This document shows positions 49,985 through 61,053 of a stretch of 64,000 nucleotides of DNA, in pieces. The notes beneath the pieces were generated by a model. The model did no database searches. It saw only the letters and a program-made list of their open reading frames with translations, and was not told where the DNA came from. The position numbers and the translations under genes are program-made. The stretch's first letter is position 1; each line of letters begins with the position of its first letter. The DNA comes from Meghimatium bilineatum. Lineage: Eukaryota; Mollusca; Gastropoda; Stylommatophora; Philomycidae. The stretch spans positions 4,483,147-4,547,146 of the forward strand of contig CM067307.1 in assembly GCA_034231615.1 (NCBI GenBank), in the 5' to 3' direction.

Positions 49985-50150
49985 AAGATAGATTTCTTCT
50001 TCTTCAGCGTCCATTCTCAGAATCCCGCTGGATCTCCCTTGTAGCAGGACCATGATCCTATTAGATTTCCAGCAGGATGTAGTCCAGAGAATGAAAATGC
50101 GTTGTGTCGCCGTTTTATTTGCGCCAATAGCCCAAGACACATCCGAGATA
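49985..50150 (-). mobile_element. GAA-tailed SINE (family D)
   Basis: Reverse complement: GCGCAAATAAAACGGCGACA, CTCTGGACTACATCCTGCTG, GGTCCTGCTACAAGGGAG and the end GACGCTGAAGAAGAAGAAAT. Confidence 0.78.
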
Positions 50151-50269
50151 GATTTGAAAAGGAGACTAGTCAAAATAATCGTTGCGTACCTCGTCACCGC
50201 TTAAAAGAGACCCCCATTGCTGCAAACAAAGAAAGGACGAAATACATTAAGATTTTTAATATCGGTTTA

Positions 50270-50456
50270 ATTCTTTATATCCGTACATACTTTACCGCCA
50301 TATCGTATATCCGTACATACTTTACCGCCATATCGTATATCCGTACATACTTTACCGCCATATCGTATATCCGTACATACTTTACCGCCATATCGTATAT
50401 CCGTACATACTTTACCGCCATATCGTATATCCGTACATACTTTACCGCCATATCGT
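50270..50456 (+). repeat. 30-bp tandem repeat, 6 perfect copies
   Basis: Unit TATATCCGTACATACTTTAC plus CGCCATATCG; no differences between copies. Confidence 0.98.
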
Positions 50457-50459
50457 AAC

Positions 50460-51190
50460 ATAATTACAATACGTTATGAAAATTGAAGATGTATGAGTTT
50501 ACCCGAAACGTCTTGCTCATTTAAGTTCCGGTTGTAAATCATTAATGGAGATATACTAATAGAAATTATTCCTACATCTAAATGTCATCCAGAATTTAAA
50601 ATAATAAAGGTAAATTTAGTGATAAAAACCTTTATTGTCTATTTCTTACCTTCGAATGTTGGTAATACCCTGCGAGAGTGAAACTATACTGCCCTGCGCT
50701 ATCATGAGCTATTGGCATGAGCTTTATATATAGATGGAAACCGGGCGTAAAGATTATGTCCGCGGTTCCGCCAACGGCGAAAGGAAACAACGCTAGGAAA
50801 TACGAGGAGGAAACGAGACGAAATTACACGAGAACAATGAGTGACCAATCATAAATAGGAAACCCACAAGCAATCAGGGAAATTGTGAAACATTAGACTT
50901 AAAGGGAAATTGTGAAAACATATGCGATATTAACAACACTATGTGTACATTTTTTTTCTAATCACTTCAAAATATCGATCTCCGGAGATTCATATCTTTT
51001 TTGTGGGTTTTTTTTCATATTTTCTTCATTTTGAAATCGTTGTCAGCAAATCTGATTTAGAAACAGAACGTGGCTACACTGAAGAAATGTGTTTTTTATG
51101 TTCAATTAGCTCAGTCGTAGAAATTGTTTCTTATGTGGGGCACATGAAAAAGGTATACGTCAGAGCTGAGTTACTATCTATCTATATGAA
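50460..51190. other. No supported gene
   Basis: A 95-codon plus-strand ORF at 50943-51230 begins in a T-rich run and shows no motif. Not called. Confidence 0.4.
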
Positions 51191-51194
51191 GTGT

Positions 51195-51775
51195 CTTTTA
51201 CAGAGCGTTGTCCTCGCTGCCATTCTGTAAGTTTCTCGGTTCTGTGTAAGCTGCTCAGTTTCTTCTAGTGTCAGTTGCAGAAGGTCTTCGATATTCTGTG
51301 TCCATCACAGTCTTGATCTGCCTCTTGTTCTCTTTCCTGGAACCCCCCCCCCCCATATGACTAATATTTCTAAACCATTGTGTCTCTTTATATGTTCGAT
51401 ATATGTTAGCTTGTGGTTTTTAATGGATTGGGAGGAACCCGATTAGCGAGAAGTGGGGGGTGCACAGAAATTAACTATTTGAAATTGTACGGTCGACCTA
51501 TATGAGATAAAGGGTACAATGATCGTAGACTAACCCCTATTGAGGAATCTTTCCTCATCTATGTTGAGGTCTTTGCCGGACATCTGCGTTGGATCGTCTT
51601 TCTGTCCATGATATTCTTAGGACATTTCTATAACATTTCATTTCGAATGCCAATATTTGCTTTTCCGTTCCAGATATCATAGTCCCTGTTTCACAGCCAT
51701 ATGTTGCTACTAGAACAATACAGCTCATAAATAGGCTTACAACGTTCCCTTTAATTTTCATCTCACGTGAGCAAA
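51195..51775 (-). mobile_element. LINE 3' coding fragment
   Basis: The minus strand gives MKIKGNVVSLFMSCIVLVAT, YGCETGTMISGTEKQILAFE and MKCYRNVLRISWTERRSNAD, then LTLEETEQLTQNRETYRMAA-like sequence. A C-rich stretch interrupts it near 51340. Confidence 0.83.
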
Positions 51776-51969
51776 TCTGAAAATGTATAAGCGATGAGAA
51801 ATGTATATGTGAATATCAATGATACAGTACAATGTCATTTGTTCGCACTTGTGGTACATTTTGTGAATAATACCTTCTAATTACCGGCACGATCACTACA
51901 CTCGCACATTAGATGGAAAATTGATGGGTAATCTTATTTTGGTCGGTGGTCCTATATCACCCTATGTAG

Positions 51970-52090
51970 CGTGCCTTTTGAGGAACGTTGTCCTGGCTTC
52001 TAATATGTAAGCCCCTCTCCCTGCTCCGGTTCTGTAAAGTTGTCTAGCCTCCCTGTTATCATATTTTACCAGCCTTGAATATTATCTGCA
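51970..52090 (-). mobile_element. Short LINE 3' remnant
   Basis: Resembles the last part of 51195-51290 (GCGTGCCTTTTGAGGAACGT, TTGTCCTGGCTTCTAATATG). Confidence 0.5.
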
Positions 52091-52799
52091 CATCGTGTAG
52101 TAACAATAGCATCCGTAACTTCAGTGAAAGGGACTTGCTTCGCCATAATTAAATTTTAACCACTAGTTTGGACTCGAACTGAATACTCCTTTGGGGATGC
52201 AGCAGTACCACATTAGCGATACCAGCAAGACACAAATCCCCCCCCCCCTCAACATCACTGTTGTCAACTATTCGAATGTTGAGAAAAAATCTTGCCCGGT
52301 GCAATACGTAATGTTGTCAATCCAAGATTTTCTTTTGCCACCTCTTTTTTACCATCATCTGTTGCCTACCTTCAACTTTTAGAAAGTGAGCCGTATCTGG
52401 TTACATGTCCACATCAAGCAAGTGTACGCCATTTCAAGTATTTCTAGGAGTATTTCTTCCAGAAACAATATATTTATCAAAGTGTATGACGAGTACACGA
52501 GACATAATTAGTTGGCGGCATAGTTCAAATAAACTTCGACATGATGTCGGTGTGTTGTCTGATCTAAACGAGAACCAGTGAAGACACGGAGAAACGAGCA
52601 CATAATGAGACAGGATGAAACACGAGATAACTGAAATGACTAGCTAACAGCAGGTATAGATAGAAACGATATTATGGATACCTGTATCTCAGGAGAGTTC
52701 ACGGATGAAGAAAAGAGCACGCAAGATTTCACAAACACACAAAGATACATGACAACAATTTCAACTGAAAAAAAACAAACTACATAATCACATATGCTC

Positions 52800-53215
52800 A
52801 TTTTAAACAGAAAACCATGTAGCTTTCCCTTTGTAAGTGCTAACCTACAAAGCATCGATCCTATCTCCTGGGAGACAACAGCACTTGATCGCTCAGCCTG
52901 GCACACCCAGATCACTGCTGGCATCACGAAATTTGAAAAAGAAAGAACACTGCGGGCAATCCACAAGCGCAAGAAGCGGAAGGACAAATCCGAAAATTCT
53001 CCTACCCCGAACCTTCAGCACTCCTGCATGCACTGCAATAGAACTTTCTGCGCACGAATCGGACTCATCGGACATCTACAAACTCAGAAACCAAATTAGA
53101 TAATTACCAATTTTAATTATTATTTTTTATTTTTTTTAATTTTTCCATCGCATTTAATGTTTTTCATGCCATGCTCATCTTCGCTTGCGAAGGAGGAACA
53201 TCATCATCATTAGGT
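52800..53215 (+). mobile_element. LINE C-terminus with zinc-finger-like end
   Basis: Plus-strand frame to 53099: IDPISWETTALDRSAWHTQI, ITKFEKERTLRAIHKRKKRK and CMHCNRTFCARIGLIGHLQT. The CxxC-x12-H end after W..A.DRS.W is typical of a common invertebrate LINE family. An ATC-type tail lies near 53200. Confidence 0.85.
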
Positions 53216-53219
53216 GCTA

Positions 53220-53610
53220 ACCATAGACAGAAGAATGCTATCTCACCTGTCAGGTACGCAATAGAAATATGAATGGTATCTCACCTTATAGATATTCACC
53301 ATAGAATGAGGAATAATATCTTACGTGTCAGGTATTCACAATGAAAAGAAGGATATCTCACTTGATAGGTATTCATCGTCGAACGGAGAATGCAATTTCA
53401 CCTGTCAAGTAGTCACTTTAGAAAGATGAATGAACATCTCAAATGACAGGTACTCACTATATACAGGAAAATGATATCTCACCTGAAAGGTACTCACTAT
53501 ATACAGGAAAATGATATCTCACCTGTCATGAACTCACATAAAAATGAATGATATATGTCAGGTATTCACCATAGAAAGAAGAATTATATCTCACCTGTCA
53601 GGTACTCTTT
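53220..53610 (+). repeat. Degenerate 38-42-bp repeat, about 9 copies
   Basis: Variants of GATATCTCACCTGTCAGGTA plus TTCACCATAGAAAGAAGAAT. Confidence 0.85.
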
Positions 53611-53619
53611 ATAAAAAGA

Positions 53620-53960
53620 CGAATGCTTCCTTCAGTTTACTTCCTCGTCATCTTCCTCCGATTTTCTGTTTCATCCTCCTCCTCTCATTTTCGTGTTCCT
53701 CTCAGATTGTTTCCTCTTCTTACTCCTATTTTTCTCCGCTTCCTCTTTCTATCCTGTTCCTCCTCCTTTTATTCTCATTTTCAACCATATTTTCCTCCAA
53801 ATCTTTCTCCACCCATTCTCCTTCTATGTATTCTACATATCCACTCCCCCCCCCCCATTTTATTTCTCCCTTCTCTTTTCACTTTCTTTCATTCTCAACC
53901 CTACTCTCACCCCTCAAATATTTCCTCCTCTCATTACCATCCGACCAGTTGTTCTTCGCG
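53620..53960 (+). repeat. Pyrimidine-rich low-complexity tract
   Basis: More than 300 bases dominated by C and T on the plus strand. It opens three overlapping frames of 127-179 codons; none has a real motif. Confidence 0.85.
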
Positions 53961-54289
53961 TATCCCCCTTCTATGGCATGCCGCGGGGATGTCTGCCATC
54001 ACTATTCCTCCATTTGTTAACTGTAGATGCGGTCCAGATATCACAAAAGCAGATAACAGATTCGGAATCCAATTAATTCTAACGAAATACCTAGGGGACT
54101 TAAGTTTTGTGGACGTTCATGCTGTTCCAGAAGTACAAACAATGACAGGGGGGGAAACATGAATGTTAGTAATGACAGGTCACAGATAATGAGCCTGAAT
54201 ACACACAGAGAAAAGATGTGAGATTATTTATATCGTATTAATTAATGAAAGCCAGATGTGAAACATCCCCTGTAGAAATGTGCTCTACG

Positions 54290-54480
54290 TAATCGAACAA
54301 TGAACTCATATTCGCCAACAGTAACGGCATACAACATGAAAATAGATACAAGATACAGAGGAAGACGAAGAAGAATGTGGATTAAAAGAGTTACCAACGT
54401 TCTGTCACAATGTTTACTGCATATCAAGCGACCAAGCGTGCCATAACACGCAGATAGAATGTCATTCATTCCTGTGGAGC
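54290..54480 (+). mobile_element. LINE 3' coding fragment
   Basis: Worn copy of 47640-47820: GGCATACAACATGAAAATAG, ACAGAGGAAGACGAAGAAG and TTACTGCATATCAAGCGACC. Confidence 0.72.
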
Positions 54481-54499
54481 TAACACAGCTAACATAGAA

Positions 54500-55095
54500 A
54501 AGTCAATAGACAGACAGGCAGATAGACAGACAGGTAGGCAGGAGAGGATAGGTCAGGATTAGATAGATAGATAGATAAGTTAGATAGACAGACATGCAGA
54601 CAGACGGATGGATGGATCGATGGATGGATCAATGGATAGATCGACAGAAAGACCGACCGATAGACAGACAGATAGGTTGGTTGGTTGGCTGTTTGGTTGG
54701 TTGGTTATTTGGTTGTTTGATTGGTTGGTTGTGTGGTTGGTTGGTTATTTGGTTGGTTGAAGGGTTGTTTGGTTGGTTGGTTGTTTGGATGTTTGGTTGG
54801 TTGTTTGGTTGGTTGGTTGTTGTTTGTTTGGTTAGTTGTTTGGTTGTTTGGTTATTTGGTTGGTTGTTTGGTTGGTTGGATGGTTTGTTAGTTGGTTGGT
54901 TAGTTGGTTGGTTGTTTAATTAGTTGGTTGTTTGATTGGTCGGTTGTTTAGTTGGTTGGTTATTTGGTTGGTTGGTTGTTTAGTTGTTTGGTTGGTTGGT
55001 TGGTGGGGAGAGGATGTTAGGGTTAATTAGATTAGATCAGATCAGATCAGATTAGATTAGGTTAGGTTAGGTTAGGTTAGGTTAAGTTAGGCTAG
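54500..55095 (+). repeat. Compound microsatellite: GACA/GATA, TTGG, TTAGG
   Basis: 54500-54660 is GACAGATA/GATGGATC; 54670-55000 is TTGG with TTGT; 55020-55090 is AGATC then (TTAGG)5-6. Confidence 0.92.
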
Positions 55096-55099
55096 ATTA

Positions 55100-55600
55100 C
55101 ATGAACAGCAGAAGCTGTAAAAGACAATAGATAGATAAACAAGAATAAACAATAGAATTGTTTCAAAGTAAGGGCGAAGTATGTTCAGTTGTGTAACTGA
55201 GGTGACATTCAGACTTATTTAAGGCTGTTTTAAAGATGTGATTGTGTACAGGCGAATTACGGATTCATGTTTTGGTCCCTCAAGGAACTATGCCAGTGCG
55301 CCAATATCTCAAGATTCTGTCAAGAGCACTCATTTCTGTGCTAACTATTTCATCACTTTTCTGTCACATTTTTGGACCCATTCGCGGGGATGGCACATCT
55401 AGCATTACCTGTCACCTAGGATTCTGTCACAAAAAAACAATGTCCGAAAAAAAGACAGTGGTCCTATTCTTTGCACCCTGAATTAAAAGTCCAGGTCCCA
55501 GTTGAAACGGGCGAGAATCTGGATAGAAATTAAAAACATTACGGCAAATACTGATGAAAGCAACCCAAAAAATGTAGGCAGTAATATGAAAAGGAGCCTT
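55100..55600. other. Unassigned sequence with a 79-codon ORF
   Basis: Plus-strand ORF 55242-55481 (LVPQGTMPVRQYLKILSRAL) is less AT-rich than its flanks, but I recognise no family and see no splice context. Could be a transposase or gene remnant. Confidence 0.3.
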
Positions 55601-55604
55601 CAAG

Positions 55605-55835
55605 AAATAAAAAGATCCCACATAGGTGGGCAATAAACAACAAGATCCCGCATAGGTGGGCAATAAACAACAAGATCCCACATAGGTGCGCTAATAACAA
55701 CAAGATCCCACATAGGTGCGCAATAAACAACAAGACCCACATAGGTGCGCAATAAATAACAAGATCCCACATAGGTGCGCAATAAACAACAAGACCCCAC
55801 ATAGGTGCACAATAAACAACACGATCCCACATAGC
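55605..55835 (+). repeat. 30-bp repeat, 8 copies
   Basis: Unit CAAGATCCCACATAGGTGCG plus CAATAAACAA. Confidence 0.96.
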
Positions 55836-55839
55836 TGAG

Positions 55840-56370
55840 CAGTAATAACCAAATCTAAGTATGTGAACCTACAGAGTGCTCTTAGAACATCGATATGTCA
55901 TGGTCAGACAAGTTTAACTCGGTACAAACTAACATGACTGTGATGGACAATAAAAAAATTAATAGATCTCAGGTAAGCATTTCGACTTCATTCTCGCCTA
56001 GGTACAACTTAATGGCTGTTATTTAAGTTTCAGAGATAGTGAGTGGTTGCAGTTGCTGGAAGCGTTTAATCATGTCTAGTAGACTGGTATGGAAGTAAAC
56101 TTAATTCTATAATTTTTGTACTTACGTGGTTTCAGGCGATTTTTGAAATACATTACATTTGTCTCATTCGGGACTATATCTATAATTGTAATGTTGACCT
56201 CTGGCTTAGCTATCAGCATGGAGATAAGTGAGGTGATGTCATTAGGAGAGAGTAGATATGTTGATGATAGATGGATGATGTATGATAATTTGATGATAAA
56301 TTGATGATAGATGGACTATAGATGGATATGTATACAGATAGGTAATGTGAAAGAAAACATAAAGATGACA
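55840..56370. other. No supported gene
   Basis: AT-rich; passes into GATGGATG repeats. ORF 56116-56304 runs into the microsatellite. Confidence 0.4.
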
Positions 56371-56384
56371 GACACAGAAGAAAG

Positions 56385-56800
56385 AATGGATGAAGGATGG
56401 ATGGATGGATGAAGGATGGATGGATGGATGGATGGATGGGTGGATGGATGGATGGATGGATGGGTGTATGGATGGATGGATGGATGGATGGATGGATGGA
56501 TGGATAGATGGATGGATGGTTGGATGGATGGATTGGTGGATGGATGGATGGATGGATGGATGGGTAGATGGATGGATGGGTGGATGGATGGATAGATGGA
56601 TGGATGGATGGGTGGATGGATGGATGGGTGGATGGATGGATGGGTGGATGGATGGATGGATGGGTAGGTCGGTAACTAGGTAGGTATGTGGGTGGGTCGG
56701 TGGATGGGTGGATGTGTAGACTGTAGGTAGACAGACAGACATAGGTAGGTAGGTAGGTAGGTATGTGAGTGGGTCGGTGGATGGGTGGATGTGTAGGATG
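56385..56800 (+). repeat. (GGAT)n microsatellite with GTAGGTAG end
   Basis: Long GATGGATGGATG runs, interrupted by GGGT and GATA, then GGTAGGTA. Opens 97-205-codon ORFs on both strands that are artefacts. Confidence 0.97.
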
Positions 56801-57157
56801 TAGGTAGACATACAGAATAACAGACATAGGTAGGTAGGTAAACAGACACAGACCAACATATGGATAGACAGACGTGCCGACGAATGGAGAAATGGATTTA
56901 TGGATGGATGGATAGATATGTATTTAATTAGATAGACAAATAATTAGGTAGGCAGAAATGCGAACAGATAGACATGCTTGCAGTCAGGTAGATAGGCAGA
57001 AATTTAGTTATGTAGGCAAGTAGATAGGCAGTTATGTACGTATGCAGGTAGATGCGTGCGGGTGCAGGTATATAGGTATTTAGGCATGTTTGTATGTGGA
57101 TAGGTAGATATGTTGGAAGGTAAGTACCAACTGATCCACCAATTCACGTATTTAGAT
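56800..57157 (+). repeat. Degenerate TAGG/GATA repeat before the LINE
   Basis: Irregular TAGATAGGCAG, GTAGGTA units up to the LINE's target duplication. Confidence 0.7.
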
Positions 57158-57168
57158 ACAGCGATTAC
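57158..57168. repeat. Target-site duplication, LINE 3' side
   Basis: ACAGCGATTAC directly beside the GAA-type tail of the LINE. Confidence 0.9.
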
Positions 57169-57201
57169 TTCTTCTTCTTCTTTCGTTCACTTGAAACATG
57201 T

Positions 57202-59952
57202 CTATATCTGCAATTCTGTCTCCTTAATAAAACTCACTGTCTTTTGTAGTTCATACAGTGTCCCATAGAGCTTTGATTCCAGTGTTGTTTCCTCTGGCCA
57301 ATATGTCTGCCTCAGAGTTTCATGCTCAGAACACTCTTGAAGTATATGTTTGGCACTCTGTACTGCCTGTCCACATGTACACATGGCCGTGTTGCCAATC
57401 TTGAACTTTGTATACATGTGACTGCGGAGTCGGTTGTGTCCTGTTCTGAGACGTAGAATTATAACTTGTTCTGATCTGTTCATAATGTGATAGTCATCTT
57501 GTGTTGGTGTTTGTGGCTTTCTTATTGACTTGATCATCTGTTTTTTCTGATGGAAGGTGATTGGTATATCTGGTTGATCTTCGGCAGCACCTTCCTTAGC
57601 CAGTTGGTCTGCTTTTTCATTTCCTGGTATTCCACAGTGAGAGGGTATCCACTGCATGGTTACCCTATACTGGTAAGACAATTCGCTAAGTAGTTTTTTC
57701 AAGTCTGTTAGTTTTCCAGACTGGAGAGCTTGAAGCACTGACCTTGCATCTGTCAGGAATACCACAGGCTGTAGGTCAGAGTTGGAGTTCAGCAGTTTTT
57801 TAGCTGCCACAGTAATTGCCTGGATTTCTGCATCATAATTATTGCAGAATTTTCCTGTCGGTGTTCTGATTGTATCTCTAGGCTTGTGTGGATATTCTAT
57901 ATATACACCTGCACCTCCATTCCTCACAGCATTCTGTGCTGACCCATCTGTGTATACTCTGACCCATATATCTTGTGGATATTCCTCGTCCAGGAAACTG
58001 AGGGTGACTGTCCTCCGCTGCACACTGTTCTGTTCGTCCTCGCTTAGTATTCCTTTCACATGGGTCTGAATGTATATTGGCATTCCATGCCTTTCACTCC
58101 ATGGGGTTTGTTCTGGTACAGACCTTAAGGGGCTGTCAACTTCAGGTAGGTCTGTAAGTTGTCTACGGAGTCGTTTAGCTTGATGGATAAAGCTGCTTCT
58201 TTTCAGTCGCCCCATTGCTAGGTTTTGGAATCTTTCCTTCATTGGATGACTTGGCATACACTGAAACTTTTCCGCTTGAATTAGTACTTTTGTGTCTCTG
58301 CGTTCGCCAAGTGTTTGCATTCTTCCCATTTTCTGCATCTCTGCTATGGGTGTTGATTTCATTGCTCCCAACATTATTCTAAGTGCCTGGTTTTGCACTT
58401 TATCTAGATCTTGTAATGTGGTGTTTGATGCAGGACACCACGCAGCTGAACCATATTCCAGGTGTGGTCTTATGCCTTGCTGGTAAACTTTACTGAGTAT
58501 ATTCCCACTGGCTCCCCATGTCGTTCCACTTAGTTTTCTCAGGATAGCTAACTTCCTCCTGGCTTTTGTTGTTGCTTTGTTTATGTGCTGCTTCCATGTC
58601 AGCTTATCATCAAAAGTAACTCCGAGGTATGTTGGTTGTTTGTCTTCTTTCAAGAGCTCTCTGTCTATCTTGATATGACCGGCTTTTTGTTTTGGTGAGA
58701 GGGTAAAGAGTGTAGTGCTGCACTTATCTGTGTTAATGCTGACACACCATCTATTTGCCCATAAGGTTAGGGCATCGATAGCTCTTTGTATTTGTTTAGT
58801 GGCCACTGTCGCATGTTCTTCCGTGCACCAGATCACCAGGTCGTCAGCATACATTGCCACTTTGATCCCGTGTGGTAGTTCAGCAACTAGGTCATTGATG
58901 TAAACCAAGAAAAGTGTGGGTGACAGGACTCCTCCCTGGGGGACTCCATGACGCAGTAGGACTTTCTTGCTTTTGCGACCATCTAATTGTACCCTGGCTC
59001 TTCTATTATGCAGGTATGCTTTTACCCATTTGTACATTCTTGAGCTAACCCTGCAATTTCGCAATTTCTTTAGGAGCCCTTCTTTCCAGACCTTATCAAA
59101 TGCTTTCCTAAGGTCTATCCATGCTGCTAGTACCAGTTTCTTATCTTGGAAGGCATCCTCAATCTCTTGGGAGAGGTAGGTTGCCTGATCTTCAGTAGAG
59201 TAGCACTGTCTGAAACCTGCTTGCTGTGATACCAGAAGGTTTTCACTTTCAAGGTACCACTGCATCCTAAGATTGATAATGCGTTCCATTGTTTTGCATA
59301 GACAGCTTGTGAGGCTGATGGGCCTGTAGTTGGAGACTGTGTTGCCATCTTTTCCTGATTTGAGGAGAGGTATCATTATTGCTTCTCTCCATGCCTGTGG
59401 TACATTACCTGTGGACCAGCTTGTGTTAAAGATTTGCAGCAGCTTTGCTCTTGCTGCAATTCCCAGGTTTCTAATCATTTCATTGGACACTCCATCAGCT
59501 CCAGGGGACTTTTTCATTTTCAATTTGGATATTGCATGCTCCAGTTCTCTCATTGTGATTGGTGCCTCCATGACTTCAGGTATAGGTTCGTCTTGTCCAA
59601 TGTTTTGCTGGTTCGCTCGAACCTCCTGTTGTTTGTCTGGGCTGACTTTGACGTTATTGTCTTCTGCAAAGGAATCTGCAAAGTAATCAGCTGCATGTTT
59701 ACCTGTTAAAATGTTTTTATCTTTATAAAGTGTGATCCTGGTATTTCTCCCTGTACCTTCATCATTTAGTTGTTTTACAAGTTTCCATAATTTCCTAGTA
59801 TCTCTTTCTAGGTTCAGCGACTCTGTTTTTTCTTTCCAGCTGTTCCGTCTGGCTTGTAACTTGGCTCTTTGAAATTTAGCCTTTGTTTGCTGATATTTGT
59901 TGTGATGTTCTTGGCTAGGTCTGTTCTCAGCCTGCTTTCTAGATGTTTCCAT
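57202..59952 (-). CDS. LINE reverse transcriptase-RNase H (second half of the interrupted ORF)
   Basis: 916 residues from an internal Met; the frame is open upstream to 60045. Reverse transcriptase spans about 140-450 with GADGVSNEMI, AGFRQCYSTEDQ, DLRKAFDKVW, GVPQGGVLSP and the catalytic YADD at 368-371. RNase H spans about 660-790 with acidic/His residues D669 (YTDGSA), E709 (DAEIQA), D735 (LTDARS), H772 (PSHCGIPGN) and D782. A C-terminal CxC-x8-H-x4-C motif (858-874) follows. All catalytic residues are intact. The stop lies 33 bp from the element's 3' end. Confidence 0.95.
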   Translation of the reverse strand: METSRKQAENRPSQEHHNKYQQTKAKFQRAKLQARRNSWKEKTESLNLERDTRKLWKLVKQLNDEGTGRNTRITLYKDKNILTGKHAADYFADSFAEDNNVKVSPDKQQEVRANQQNIGQDEPIPEVMEAPITMRELEHAISKLKMKKSPGADGVSNEMIRNLGIAARAKLLQIFNTSWSTGNVPQAWREAIMIPLLKSGKDGNTVSNYRPISLTSCLCKTMERIINLRMQWYLESENLLVSQQAGFRQCYSTEDQATYLSQEIEDAFQDKKLVLAAWIDLRKAFDKVWKEGLLKKLRNCRVSSRMYKWVKAYLHNRRARVQLDGRKSKKVLLRHGVPQGGVLSPTLFLVYINDLVAELPHGIKVAMYADDLVIWCTEEHATVATKQIQRAIDALTLWANRWCVSINTDKCSTTLFTLSPKQKAGHIKIDRELLKEDKQPTYLGVTFDDKLTWKQHINKATTKARRKLAILRKLSGTTWGASGNILSKVYQQGIRPHLEYGSAAWCPASNTTLQDLDKVQNQALRIMLGAMKSTPIAEMQKMGRMQTLGERRDTKVLIQAEKFQCMPSHPMKERFQNLAMGRLKRSSFIHQAKRLRRQLTDLPEVDSPLRSVPEQTPWSERHGMPIYIQTHVKGILSEDEQNSVQRRTVTLSFLDEEYPQDIWVRVYTDGSAQNAVRNGGAGVYIEYPHKPRDTIRTPTGKFCNNYDAEIQAITVAAKKLLNSNSDLQPVVFLTDARSVLQALQSGKLTDLKKLLSELSYQYRVTMQWIPSHCGIPGNEKADQLAKEGAAEDQPDIPITFHQKKQMIKSIRKPQTPTQDDYHIMNRSEQVIILRLRTGHNRLRSHMYTKFKIGNTAMCTCGQAVQSAKHILQECSEHETLRQTYWPEETTLESKLYGTLYELQKTVSFIKETELQI

Positions 59953-60045
59953 CTCATTTTGCAGCTTTTCCAGTTCATCATTCCAGTAGGGTTTGTAGTT
60001 TTTGCGTGCCCCCCTGGGTATGGTTTTACTAGCAGCATGTAGTAT

Positions 60046-61053
60046 TCATCTATTAAATTCACTCACTGCTCTATTGATGTCTTTGTCCAAGTTCATGTCC
60101 TTAGCTAGAACACTGGTTAAATGCTGGTACATTTTCCAGTCTGCCCTCTTATAGTTCCACCTAGTGAGCGTGCTGCTGTCCTTGGTATATTCATTGTGAA
60201 TTTCCAGAAATACTGGTCTGTGGTCACTACCCCCAAGCTGCTTTCCAACGACACGTGTGATGTTCCATTCCAGGCCTGGTGAGTAGAATGCCAGATCTGG
60301 TGTAGAGGTGGTGTGCCATGCTCTCGAGTAGAAGGTTGGTGAGTCAGCTGGCTGGTTAATAAGAATGAGATTATTTTCATCCTGCCAGCTCTCAAGTTCC
60401 TCACCTCTCTTGTCGATATGATCGTAGCCCCAGCTCTGAGAGTGGCTGTTGAAGTCACCACACACCATAAGCCTTTCTTTATCTGGAATTGTGTCTAGTG
60501 CCAATGGTTTATCATTTGGGCAGTAGTAGTTCAGGAGATGGAATTCTGCACTGTCTGTTTTTAGGTGGAGCATCTGGTATTCTGCCCCGTCCATGTATAC
60601 TTCCAGCTGACATGCGCTGATATTGTTTTTAACTAGTGTCAGAATTCCACCCTTTCGCCTGTCTTTTCGGTCAGATCGGTAGCACTGGTAGCCTCTGATT
60701 TTGAAGGCTATGTCGCTGCTGAGGTGTGTTTCTTGGATACAGCAAATATTAACTTGTTCTTCACTGAGGACATTTTCAAGTTCCAGTTTTTTGCTGTATC
60801 CATCTCTTTTACTGTTGACACCCTCAGCATTCCAGTGCATTATTTTTATTGGTCGTTTGTTTGTTTGGCCAGTAGCTCTATTCCCTTGCCTCCTGGCTCC
60901 TCGGGGCAATTGAGAAGGACTTCCAGTAACTGAGGTTGGGCCCTTTCGAGGTATAGGGCCCGGCACCGTCCCTGCCTGAACGTCCGCCACAGGGCAGGCA
61001 CCATAACATTTATTAGATGCAGACATGTTTCCATTGTGTTTTATGCGTGGCAA
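60046..61053 (-). CDS. LINE endonuclease part (first half of the interrupted ORF)
   Basis: 335 residues to a TGA. The first 70 residues are Pro/Gly/Arg-rich with no gag or zinc-knuckle motif. The apurinic/apyrimidinic-like endonuclease then runs about 70-290: N75 in HWNAEG, E108 in QETH, D200/N202 in GDFNSHS and S276-D277-H278, so all key residues are present. This enzyme nicks target DNA to prime reverse transcription. After the TGA the same frame continues, without shift, for 31 codons into the reverse transcriptase segment, so the two pieces are one ORF with one nonsense codon. The TGA could be a C-to-T change in CGA. Confidence 0.92.
   Translation of the reverse strand: MPRIKHNGNMSASNKCYGACPVADVQAGTVPGPIPRKGPTSVTGSPSQLPRGARRQGNRATGQTNKRPIKIMHWNAEGVNSKRDGYSKKLELENVLSEEQVNICCIQETHLSSDIAFKIRGYQCYRSDRKDRRKGGILTLVKNNISACQLEVYMDGAEYQMLHLKTDSAEFHLLNYYCPNDKPLALDTIPDKERLMVCGDFNSHSQSWGYDHIDKRGEELESWQDENNLILINQPADSPTFYSRAWHTTSTPDLAFYSPGLEWNITRVVGKQLGGSDHRPVFLEIHNEYTKDSSTLTRWNYKRADWKMYQHLTSVLAKDMNLDKDINRAVSEFNR

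Noticed and set aside
53544..54162. Three overlapping 127-179-codon ORFs with Ser/Phe/Leu-rich products
   Set aside because: They run through a pyrimidine-rich tract; the hydrophobic look follows from T-rich codons.
56213..56859. Two 204-205-codon ORFs rich in HPSI
   Set aside because: Translation of the GGAT microsatellite on the minus strand; no start context or conserved domain.
59814..60062. 82-codon ORF spanning the gap between the LINE endonuclease and RT parts
   Set aside because: It is out of frame with both; the true frame continues through one TGA without shift.
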